Assembly (NCBI GenBank): GCA_934621705.1
Contig: CAKTUP010000104.1
Span: 1-6,973, forward strand
DNA from: an uncultured Petrimonas sp.
Lineage (GTDB): Bacteria > Bacteroidota > Bacteroidia > Bacteroidales > Dysgonomonadaceae
Direction of reading: 5' to 3'
Length of the DNA stretch: 6,973 nucleotides
Part shown: positions 1 to 5,491 of the stretch, piece after piece
Layout: every line of letters begins with the position of its first letter
Position numbering within the stretch: the first letter of the stretch is position 1
The notes under the pieces: generated by a model
What the model was told of the DNA's origin: nothing
Databases searched by the model: none
What the model saw: the letters and a program-made list of their open reading frames with translations, nothing else
Translations under genes and position numbers: made by a program

Positions 1-288
1 AAAAGAAACGCCCAACAATTAAACGATATTTTATCGGAGTTCTTCAACGAGAATCCCGAACTAAAAACATCGGTAGCAGAACACCGTGCCGTTTCGGCGT
101 GGCGCGAACTGTTGGGCGAAGGTGTAGCGCATTACACCAAAAACGTGTATTTTAAACGAAATGTCTTGCACGTTCAGCTTACCTCATCGGTGTTGCGTGC
201 CGAATTGATTATGAATAAGCAAAATTTGATCGACAAGCTGAATGAACATGCCGGAATGGAGATTGTGAGGGATATTGTGATTAGGTGA
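1..288 (+). CDS. DUF721 / DciA-like protein, 5' end missing
   Basis: Frame 1 is open from the first base to the TGA at 286-288, giving 95 residues without an initiation codon. The visible protein starts KRNAQQLNDILSEFF and ends MEIVRDIVIR. Segments such as SAWRELLG, YTKNVYFKRNVLHVQL and SSVLRAELI are typical of the DUF721 domain in short Bacteroidetes proteins of about 95-100 residues, so probably only a few N-terminal residues are missing. DUF721 includes DciA, the helicase loader or operator used at replication initiation by bacteria lacking DnaC/DnaI. That role is inferred for this homologue, not shown by the sequence. The stop codon is the first three bases of a 7-base-period tandem tract (286-388). 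The family call is firm; the exact cellular function is less so. Confidence 0.85.
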   Translation, partial: KRNAQQLNDILSEFFNENPELKTSVAEHRAVSAWRELLGEGVAHYTKNVYFKRNVLHVQLTSSVLRAELIMNKQNLIDKLNEHAGMEIVRDIVIR

Positions 289-388
289 TGGTGCGGGGTG
301 CGGGATGCGAGGTGCGGGGTGAAAATGAGGGATGATGGGTGATGGATGAGGATTTACGATTGACGATTGACGATTGACAACTGATTTA
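286..388 (+). repeat. Degenerate heptamer tandem tract starting at the DciA stop codon
   Basis: From 292 the sequence falls into 7-base units that nearly all begin with TG. Units start at 292, 299, 306 and 313 (TGCGGGG type), then 326, 333, 340 and 347 (TGAGGGA/TGATGGG type), then 354, 361, 368, 375 and 382 (TGACGAT type). Single six-base units at 286 and 320 are the only phase slips. The unit changes gradually along the tract while the period holds. Two more heptamers (TGCATTA at 392, TGCATTG at 399) and another pair (TGACAAT at 433, GGACAAT at 440) lie further right. Many units carry TGA, and because 7 is not a multiple of 3 the tract has stops in all three + frames. No gene was found in it. 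Confidence 0.8.
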
Positions 389-437
389 ATTTGCATTATG
401 CATTGATTGTTAATATTTCATCATCTTGCGAATGACA

Positions 438-447
438 ATGGACAATT
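438..447 (+). repeat. Left copy of 10-bp target-site duplication
   Basis: ATGGACAATT flanks the MITE-like element on the left and is identical to 700-709 on the right. Removing the element and one copy leaves a continuous sequence running into the regulator's promoter. Confidence 0.75.
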
Positions 448-699
448 CAATGTCGTTAAGTTAAGAAATCAGACTAAGATACTGTATATTAATCCATAAC
501 CCCACCCCGCCTACGGCGGTACTCCCCTTAGCTTAAGGGGAGGGCTACGGGCTAAGAATTATTTCAAGTAGGAAAAATAAACAACCTGCGTAATAGTCCC
601 CTTTAGCAAAGGGGACGAGCGTAGCGGAGGGGTTATGAAATAAAATATAAACAGCTGATTATATATTAATTATTCAATATGCTTAACTAAACGACATTG
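448..699. mobile_element. MITE-like element with 18-bp inverted ends and 10-bp target duplication
   Basis: The left end (448-465, CAATGTCGTTAAGTTAAG) matches the reverse complement of the right end (682-699) at 17 of 18 positions. The same 10-base sequence, ATGGACAATT, directly abuts both ends, at 438-447 and 700-709, which is the expected target-site duplication. The 252-base interior has no plausible transposase ORF, so the element is non-autonomous. From memory, the TTAAGA-like inner end of the repeats and the 10-base duplication resemble IS4-family (IS231-type) ends; I could not check this. If one unclear base is assigned to the ends instead, the inverted repeat is 19 bp and the duplication 8 bp. 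The right end lies only 16 bases before the putative -7 box of the downstream regulator. It inserted in a short heptamer pair (433-446). Confidence 0.8.
495..637. repeat. Two head-to-head palindromic GC-rich repeats inside the MITE
   Basis: Copy one begins CATAACCCC at 495-503; copy two ends with its reverse complement, GGGGTTATG, at 629-637. Each copy contains a perfect 9-bp stem with a 3-base loop: 522-530 with 534-542, and 596-604 with 608-616, both built on CCCCTT/AAGGGG. Copy one has an additional 5-bp stem, CCGCC/GGCGG, at 507-519. The copies diverge in the linker between the outer motif and the stem, so they are related rather than identical. Together with the outer inverted ends they form nested symmetry around a central stretch of about 50 bases (543-595). 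Similar CCCCT-type palindromes are common between genes in Bacteroidetes genomes. Confidence 0.75.
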
Positions 700-709
700 A
701 TGGACAATT
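700..709 (+). repeat. Right copy of 10-bp target-site duplication
   Basis: ATGGACAATT is identical to 438-447. It directly follows the right inverted end of the MITE-like element and precedes the regulator's putative -7 box by 15 bases. Confidence 0.75.
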
Positions 710-724
710 ATTCAAAAAAGTTTC

Positions 725-732
725 TAACTTTG
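725..732 (+). promoter_or_regulatory. Putative Bacteroidetes -7 box for the TPR regulator
   Basis: TAACTTTG fits the TAnnTTTG consensus of the primary Bacteroidetes sigma factor and lies 26 bases before the ATG at 759. No TTTG is found at the expected spacing of about 20 bases upstream. The nearest TTG (697-699) is in the MITE's right end, at a 25-base spacing. The box therefore rests on the -7 motif alone. Confidence 0.4.
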
Positions 733-758
733 TATTCAATACGCGCAATCTTTGAGTC

Positions 759-2480
759 ATGAAACATTGGTATCAACACTTTCTTCGTGTTTCCCTGTTC
801 TTGCTGATAACGGGGTTGCTTGTTTCGTGCCTTAACCCGCAGCCCCAAGCGCCTGTTTTGCTGGAGCAGGCCAAACGGCTAATGGAGAACCATCCCGATA
901 GCGCCATGATCTTGATTGATTCAATCTTTTATCCCGAAGCAAGCCTGCGCAAACCGCAATACATGCAATACCTGGTAACGCGTGTGCAGGCACGCTACAA
1001 AAACTACCGCCCCGTGGCTGAAGACACGCTTATTTTCGCGGCAAGAGACTACTTTATCGCAAAAGGCAAAGACCCGCGCCAAACCACACTGGCCTGTTTT
1101 TACAGTGGATGCGTCTATCGCGAACAGGAAGATTTTGACAGGGCAATGCAACAGTATAAAGATGCCGAGCGATATGCCGCAAAAACCGACGATGTAGATT
1201 TGCAAGGATTGGTGCAATACAATATGGGCGATTTGTTGGCAGAACAAGGGTTACATGCCCAGGCACTGGAAAAATACAAATCGGCGGAAAACCTCTATCG
1301 CCAATCGCCTGTAAGCCCCCAGGAAAAACAGGCAAGATGTCTTGTCGCTGTTGGGCAAATGTTTTTGTTATCGGAGAAACAAGACAGTTCCTTTGTTGCC
1401 CTTCATAACGGGTTGAAATTAGCGGAAAGTATCCACAGCAGAGAATTGCAAAGTTTATTGGCGCATAGCTTAAGCGTGGGGTATAAGGAAGCTAAGAAAT
1501 ACGATGAAGCAGAGAAATACTTGCGTCAATCGTTTGCATTGAAAGACGATACCACAGAAACTCCACGCTACTACCTAAATTTTGCCAAACTGTATTTCGA
1601 AACCCGACAAACCGATTCGGCCACTCTCTACACCAACCGTCTCCGACAATCGGTAGAGAAATTAGATGATCCTTATTTCAAGGCATCCGCTTACGCTTTT
1701 TTAGCCGAGAACGCGCGTGGAAACGCTGATTACAATACCGCTTTTGCTTATTTGCAAAAAAGCAAGGACATTATTGTAGATATTACCGAAAAGCAGTTGC
1801 AACAATCCGTTTACGAAGTGCAGCAAAAATACGATTACGAAAGACAACAGAACCTGCATGCACACGCAATGCTCCGACGGCAACGCCTTGGAATAATATT
1901 CTTAACGCTTTTTCTGGCAGCAAGCCTGACTGCGGTTGCCCTGCTACGCAAAACACTGTGGCAGAAAAATCGTTTGCTGAGCTTGCGGAATGTTGTGCAA
2001 ACGCTCGATAAAACAACCCAAGACCTGCTGCAACAACAACCGGCAGAAGAGAGCGCCGGACAGCACCGGGATGCTTTGCTGTGGAAGTTCGATGTGCAGC
2101 AGAAGGTTATGCTCCTAAAACCTCAGTTAAGGATTTTTGATAAGATTGAAACGGAAACAGCCCTTGCTAAATTTGATGAAGTTATTTATGGTAAAGATAA
2201 TCCGTCGGTATGGGACGCCTTGGAGCAAACGCTCGACGAAATGTATCCCGAGCTTCCGGCATTTCTCCGGCGCACTCATCCGCAGTTTTCAGATACCGAG
2301 TTTAAAGTGTGCCTGCTTTCCTATGCCGGATTGCAGACCAAAAAAATAGCGTTGCTTATTAAGCAGAAAACCGCTACCGTAAATATGGCGCGTACCGCCA
2401 TCCGCAAAAAAATGAACCTGTCCGAAGCCGGCGCCGATTTTTGTGCCGTGTTGGAAAAAGCATACCGCCAACGCGGGTAA
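759..2480 (+). CDS. Lipobox–TPR–transmembrane–LuxR-type HTH regulator
   Basis: This 573-residue protein has the layout of Bacteroidetes membrane-tethered TPR regulators. Residues 1-23 are a hydrophobic leader ending LVSC, a lipobox with Cys24 as the possible acylated residue. TPR-like helical repeats follow, clearest at about 112-145, 151-184, 233-266 and 309-342, then a Q-rich, probably coiled segment (343-372). A single hydrophobic span at about 377-396 should cross the inner membrane. The C-terminal segment (about 509-553, with FSDTEFKVCLL, AGLQTKKIALLI and TVNMARTAIRKKM) fits a LuxR/GerE-type helix-turn-helix. The inferred topology is a periplasmic TPR sensor with a cytoplasmic DNA-binding end. 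No receiver or kinase domain is present. The ATG is chosen because the signal sequence starts there and a -7 box lies just upstream. Its target genes are unknown; the lipoprotein next door is one candidate. C24 could also simply lie in an uncleaved first membrane span. Confidence 0.8.
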   Translation: MKHWYQHFLRVSLFLLITGLLVSCLNPQPQAPVLLEQAKRLMENHPDSAMILIDSIFYPEASLRKPQYMQYLVTRVQARYKNYRPVAEDTLIFAARDYFIAKGKDPRQTTLACFYSGCVYREQEDFDRAMQQYKDAERYAAKTDDVDLQGLVQYNMGDLLAEQGLHAQALEKYKSAENLYRQSPVSPQEKQARCLVAVGQMFLLSEKQDSSFVALHNGLKLAESIHSRELQSLLAHSLSVGYKEAKKYDEAEKYLRQSFALKDDTTETPRYYLNFAKLYFETRQTDSATLYTNRLRQSVEKLDDPYFKASAYAFLAENARGNADYNTAFAYLQKSKDIIVDITEKQLQQSVYEVQQKYDYERQQNLHAHAMLRRQRLGIIFLTLFLAASLTAVALLRKTLWQKNRLLSLRNVVQTLDKTTQDLLQQQPAEESAGQHRDALLWKFDVQQKVMLLKPQLRIFDKIETETALAKFDEVIYGKDNPSVWDALEQTLDEMYPELPAFLRRTHPQFSDTEFKVCLLSYAGLQTKKIALLIKQKTATVNMARTAIRKKMNLSEAGADFCAVLEKAYRQRG

Positions 2481-2634
2481 AAAGAAATACAGAGCCGTCA
2501 ACTTCACTCTAAAAGCGCAGCCTAACCGCTATCCCGATTCTTAAAAACGTTATATGTGCTTATTAAAACATATTATTTTACAGCGAATTAACTCTCTCGT
2601 AACGTTAAATCTATTCTACCCTGCCCACACCCTG

Positions 2635-2665
2635 TTGCACGTTCTACTTATTATCTTTAAGTTTG
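2635..2665 (+). promoter_or_regulatory. Bacteroidetes-type promoter for the lipoprotein gene
   Basis: TTG at 2635-2637 is followed after 20 bases by TAAGTTTG at 2658-2665, a full match to TAnnTTTG at the usual spacing. Transcription would start near 2671, giving a leader of under 20 bases before the ATG at 2690. This also argues against the in-frame TTG at 2663, which lies inside the -7 box, as the start codon. Confidence 0.5.
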
Positions 2666-2689
2666 CCATGCCATTTAAAATTTATGAAT

Positions 2690-3490
2690 ATGAAAAAACA
2701 GTTTTATTTCTTCCTTGTGCTTTCACTGCTTCTTGCGGGCTGTGATAAAGACGAAAAAGTATTAATTTCATTGGAAACCAATAATGTGGAAGTTGTGTTT
2801 CCTAACGGTAAAACCGTGGAAATATTTAATTGGGCGGGAGACAAATCAAAAGTAATAGCCAAATCAGAAAACGAAGAAATCGTGCGTCCACAGATTTCCG
2901 ACAATTTAATGGGTGTAAAGTACGAAAATCGTCTTTTTCTGCATTTAGATGGCGATGCCAATGGCGAAACCACCGTTACGGTATCAGATTCCGAAAACAA
3001 CCGTACAAACATACGAGTTAAATCCGTGAATGTATATTACGATTTTCTTAAGGACGAAACCACACGCCTGGAATTAAACGATGAAACACTTAAAATTAAT
3101 ATAAGAAAGGGCGACTCCAACGGAGGCATGTACACATTTGCTCGTGAAGGCAGTGTTGCCACCTTTAAATGGGAAAACAAAGAATCGGATAAGACTCTAC
3201 TGTTGTCTTTTGATGAAACATACAAACATGGCATTTTAACCACAGGTAAAAAATCCGATGGGGTTCTCACACTCATTAACCCGCAAGCGGAAAAAGAAGC
3301 CGACAAGAAAATATCAATAGCCTTATCGTATTTGTCTGTATTTTCATTGCATGGAAAAGTAGTAGGGTATGACGAGAATGGGTATGGTATTGTTGAATAT
3401 GAAAGAGCATGGATAATTTTTCGTCTTCCCGCCGAGCCCGGGCAAGAGAAAGGCACATTGGGTTATTGTGTAGTTAAATTGAAAGAGTAG
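2690..3490 (+). CDS. Unknown lipoprotein with an Ig-like N-terminal region
   Basis: I do not recognise this 266-residue protein as a named family. It starts MKKQFYFFLVLSLLLAGC, a clear type II signal peptide with Cys18 as the lipidation site, followed by charged residues (DKDEK). The next roughly 90 residues have alternating beta-strand character and a pattern like bacterial Ig-like (Big/BACON-type) domains: V.V.FPNGKTVEI, a KVIAKSENEEIV segment, then NGETTVTVSDSENNRTNIRVKSV. The C-terminal half is also strand-rich, without recognisable catalytic motifs. It is probably an envelope-anchored lipoprotein. An ATG six bases upstream (2684) is an equally possible start; MKK is preferred as the classic signal-peptide opening. 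It follows the TPR regulator by 209 bases on the same strand and has its own promoter motif. Confidence 0.75.
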   Translation: MKKQFYFFLVLSLLLAGCDKDEKVLISLETNNVEVVFPNGKTVEIFNWAGDKSKVIAKSENEEIVRPQISDNLMGVKYENRLFLHLDGDANGETTVTVSDSENNRTNIRVKSVNVYYDFLKDETTRLELNDETLKINIRKGDSNGGMYTFAREGSVATFKWENKESDKTLLLSFDETYKHGILTTGKKSDGVLTLINPQAEKEADKKISIALSYLSVFSLHGKVVGYDENGYGIVEYERAWIIFRLPAEPGQEKGTLGYCVVKLKE

Positions 3491-3650
3491 CCTGGAGACG
3501 CTGCTCCCTTTCGGTTTCCCTTTGCCCGCACTTTTCTCTCTACCGTTGGCGCAGGTTCATAACTTCCCGAAAGCCCCGCTCCCGCGCGAATCCGCCGATG
3601 GGCGGACAAGTTCCTTTCGCCTGTAAAAGAGAAATAAGAAACTTTCATCT
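3491..3650. other. GC-rich intergenic block with a short hairpin
   Basis: The sequence after the lipoprotein stop is richer in G+C than the gene before it and the pyrimidine-rich tract after it. It contains a perfect 6-bp stem with a 4-base loop (3591-3596 with 3601-3606, TCCGCC/GGCGGA) and a distant 7-bp inverted pair (3508-3514 with 3567-3573). There is no T run after the hairpin, so it is not a convincing intrinsic terminator. A 61-codon minus-strand ORF (3463-3648) spans it but overlaps the lipoprotein end and shows no domain. The block may be a dispersed repeat or a decayed coding remnant. Confidence 0.3.
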
Positions 3651-3660
3651 TCTTTTTTCT

Positions 3661-3709
3661 TTTGTCTTTATTCCTTGCTCTTTGCTCTTTGCTCTAATCC
3701 TCTTCCATT
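3661..3709. repeat. Heptamer tandem tract upstream of the HU-like gene
   Basis: TTGCTCT occurs three times in perfect tandem at 3675-3695. In the same 7-base phase it is preceded by related units TTTGTCT (3661) and TTATTCC (3668) and followed by AATCCTC and TTCCATT. The tract ends 21 bases before the ATG at 3731, so it falls in the leader or promoter region of that gene. It supplies TTTG at 3681-3684 and 3688-3691, but no TAnnTTTG follows at a normal spacing. Confidence 0.7.
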
Positions 3710-3730
3710 AACCCTTTAAAATTTACACTT

Positions 3731-4435
3731 ATGTTAAAGTACAACCTGGTAGAAAACCTACTCACCGAGCGCCCTGACGATTACGCGGCGCAAACCATCC
3801 CCACGCGCAGTTACGACAAAAACGCCGTTATCGATCTTATCCTGCGGCGTGGCACCCTGCTCACCCGTACCGATGTGTTGGCCGTTATGAACGGCCTGGA
3901 AGAAACCGTGGTGGATGTGGTACGAGACGGCGGCACCATCAACCTGCCGCTGTTCAACACCTCGTTTTCCATCAGCGGCGTGTTTGACGGGCCTATGGAC
4001 AGTTTCGACTCCTCGCGCCACCGCCTCAACGTGAACCTGACCAAAGGCACGCTGTTGCGCAAGGCCGAAAGCGAAGTACGCTTCGCGAAAACCGATGCCG
4101 TTACACCACAACCCAGCATTGTGGAGGTGCGCGACGCCGTATCGGGCGCCACCAACGACGTGCTCACCCCGGGTGGCGTTATCCAATTGTGGGGCGCCAA
4201 TCTGAAAATCGCGGGCGACAACGAAGCCAACGGCCTGTGGTTCGTTCCCGAAACGGGCGACGCCATAAAAGCCGAAGTTGTTATTACCAACAAACCCTCG
4301 CAACTTATTGCCATGATTCCGGCATTGGCCGCGGGCAACTACACCGTGCGGGTAGTAACGCAAAGCACCGGCGGCGGCGCATTGCTGAAAACTCCCCGTT
4401 CGTATGTGTTTGAGAGAACATTGGTGGTGAGATAA
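3731..4435 (+). CDS. HU-like DNA-binding / DUF4469 protein
   Basis: This 234-residue soluble protein has no signal peptide. Residues 1 to about 120 resemble the atypical HU-like DNA-binding domain of Bacteroidetes (IDLILRRGTLLTRTDVLAVMNGLEETVVDVVRDGGTINLPLFNTSFSISG is split here by position: about 34-83, with the VVRDGGTINLP turn near 63-73). Residues about 128-232 match the DUF4469 Ig-like domain that commonly follows it, with LTPGGVIQLWGANLKI at 145-160 and NYTVRVVTQ at 203-211. The first domain suggests nucleoid or DNA binding; the role of the second is unknown. The ATG is followed at once by MLKYNLVENLLT, a usual start for this family. Base composition differs sharply from the preceding gene: 39 of 60 bases are G or C at 3841-3900 against 24 of 60 at 2881-2940. 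High expression or recent transfer could explain that. Confidence 0.85.
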   Translation: MLKYNLVENLLTERPDDYAAQTIPTRSYDKNAVIDLILRRGTLLTRTDVLAVMNGLEETVVDVVRDGGTINLPLFNTSFSISGVFDGPMDSFDSSRHRLNVNLTKGTLLRKAESEVRFAKTDAVTPQPSIVEVRDAVSGATNDVLTPGGVIQLWGANLKIAGDNEANGLWFVPETGDAIKAEVVITNKPSQLIAMIPALAAGNYTVRVVTQSTGGGALLKTPRSYVFERTLVVR

Positions 4436-4456
4436 AGCGCGGGCAATTATTTCATA

Positions 4457-4547
4457 GCAGGGAGGCTTGCCTCCGTATTATACGGAGACAGGCCTCCCTG
4501 TTGCACGATCGTAACCCTCCGTGCATGACGGAGGCAAGCCTCCCTGC
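4457..4547. terminator. Complex palindrome between convergent genes, likely bidirectional terminator or REP-type repeat
   Basis: Bases 4457-4476 are a perfect 20-base reverse complement of 4528-4547. The left arm can instead pair locally: 4458-4477 with 4481-4500 forms a near-perfect 20-bp stem with a 3-base loop, one G-T pair and one C-A mismatch. A separate 7-bp stem with a 5-base loop lies at 4516-4534. The element fills most of the 130-base gap between the stops of the HU-like gene (+) and the beta-barrel gene (-), a position suited to stopping transcription from both sides. Neither side has a strong T run, so termination is inferred. The GGAGGC/GCCTCC composition is also typical of dispersed REP-like elements. 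Confidence 0.65.
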
Positions 4548-4565
4548 AAAACCAACAAAAATGAA

Positions 4566-5231
4566 TCAGAAAAACGCCGATATCCCCAGGAAAAACCCGG
4601 TAGGATAAGGCGATCGTGAGTGCCTTGCCAAATCGTAGTTCAGTGTGATGTGCGATCGTCCCAACCGCAAACCACCTCCCACCACCAACGAAGGAACAAA
4701 TCCGCTCTCTTTGCGGTCATCTATTTCAGCTTTTCTATCTTTTAAGGTCGACCAAATATAATTCAACTCCGGTTGTGCAAAAAATGCCAGAAACCGCACA
4801 GGATAATAATAACCAAACGTATTGACGCCAAACAGGTTGCTCTTGACTTCGTAATCGTAAGAACGCAGTTTTGTATAGTAATATTTTACCCCCGCGCCCG
4901 CCATAAAGTTATCGGAAAATTGATATCCCACTTGCGGCCCTAAACCGAAGACGGTGTAATTGCGGCTCAACGACAACCCGATATTGGCTCCGTAACGGAG
5001 TTTGCTTTTATCGAATGCGAAACCGGATGTGGCTTCTCTGTCCAAAAGTACAGGCTGCTGACGTTGACGGACTTGAGAGTTTTGCTGCGTTTGAACAGTT
5101 TGTTGCGGGCGTTGTGTTCTGTAGATATTCCGTTCATCGTCAGGCGAAACACGGATGGTGTCGTAAGTAATAACTTGTGCCGATGCAATTAACGGAAGCA
5201 TGAGCCACAAAAGAAAATATATCTTTCTCAT
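4566..5231 (-). CDS. Small outer-membrane beta-barrel protein
   Basis: The 221-residue product begins MRKIYFLLWLMLPLIASA, a type I signal peptide with likely cleavage after Ala18, so it is exported. Residues 19-70 form a low-complexity periplasmic-type linker very rich in glutamine at 40-59. From about residue 75 to the end, alternating hydrophobic strands and glycine/aromatic turns (YGANIGLSLSRNYTVFGLG, GYQFSDNFMAGAGVKYYY, FVPSLVVGGGLRLG) fit a small outer-membrane barrel, possibly eight-stranded. The protein ends in Phe, as barrel proteins often do for BAM-dependent assembly. I assign the general porin/OMP-beta-barrel fold, not a specific family or substrate. Upstream on the minus strand I see only a partial -7 match (TAATTTTA) and no strong ribosome-binding sequence. 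It follows the sulfatase on the same strand but with 239 bases between, so co-transcription is doubtful. Confidence 0.8.
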   Translation of the reverse strand: MRKIYFLLWLMLPLIASAQVITYDTIRVSPDDERNIYRTQRPQQTVQTQQNSQVRQRQQPVLLDREATSGFAFDKSKLRYGANIGLSLSRNYTVFGLGPQVGYQFSDNFMAGAGVKYYYTKLRSYDYEVKSNLFGVNTFGYYYPVRFLAFFAQPELNYIWSTLKDRKAEIDDRKESGFVPSLVVGGGLRLGRSHITLNYDLARHSRSPYPTGFFLGISAFF

Positions 5232-5369
5232 AGGAGTTGGTTTTAAACTTTATTGATAAAATTAACACTTTTGTCGGTAAAATGTTCTTTTTTGAGTGTA
5301 TAATGTGCTTATTACGACACCCAACGAAAAGAAAGGTTTAACACGCACTCTTAGTGAAATTTTAGCGAT

Positions 5370-5405
5370 TGGCTGTTAGGCTGTTGGCTGTTGTCTATTG
5401 GCTTT
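5370..5405. repeat. Short heptamer tract upstream of the beta-barrel gene
   Basis: In 7-base phase the units are TGGCTGT (5370), TGGCTGT (5385), TGTCTAT (5392) and TGGCTTT (5399), with one eight-base unit, TAGGCTGT, at 5377. It shares its period but not its sequence with the other tracts in the window. Confidence 0.65.
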
Positions 5406-5449
5406 GCGCCCAAATTGATTGACCAACTGCTGAATATTTGCATTTTCTA

Positions 5450-5491
5450 CTACTCACTACCAACTACCAACTACCAACTACCAACTACTCC
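5450..5491. repeat. Heptamer tract overlapping the sulfatase 3' end
   Basis: CTACCAA is repeated four times perfectly at 5457-5484, flanked in phase by CTACTCA (5450) and CTACTCC (5485). On the minus strand the unit contains TAG. The sulfatase stop codon (5471-5473) is one of these TAGs, and its last six codons (5474-5491) are also made of repeat sequence. Confidence 0.85.

Noticed and set aside
289..758. CRISPR array in the repeat-rich intergenic region
   Set aside because: The repeats are 7-base tandems without spacers plus inverted repeats; there are no regularly spaced direct repeats and no cas genes.
2552..2573. Weak hairpin ATATGT/ACATAT after the TPR regulator
   Set aside because: The stem is only six A/T-rich pairs with a 10-base loop, too weak to call a terminator.
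2663..2689. TTG start at 2663 for the lipoprotein
   Set aside because: It falls inside the putative -7 promoter box and would place nine residues in front of a classic signal peptide.
3463..3648. 61-codon minus-strand ORF across the lipoprotein 3' end
   Set aside because: It overlaps a real gene, lacks a promoter motif or domain, and its sequence reads as the reverse of the GC-rich block.
3758..4363. 201-codon and 175-codon minus-strand ORFs inside the HU-like gene
   Set aside because: They lie fully inside a gene with clear domain matches on the other strand and show no recognisable motif; long antisense ORFs are expected in GC-rich genes.
2554..5314. Shared 12-base word ATGTGCTTATTA at 2554-2565 and 5303-5314
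   Set aside because: One or so 12-base matches is expected by chance in a window of this size, and the flanks do not match.
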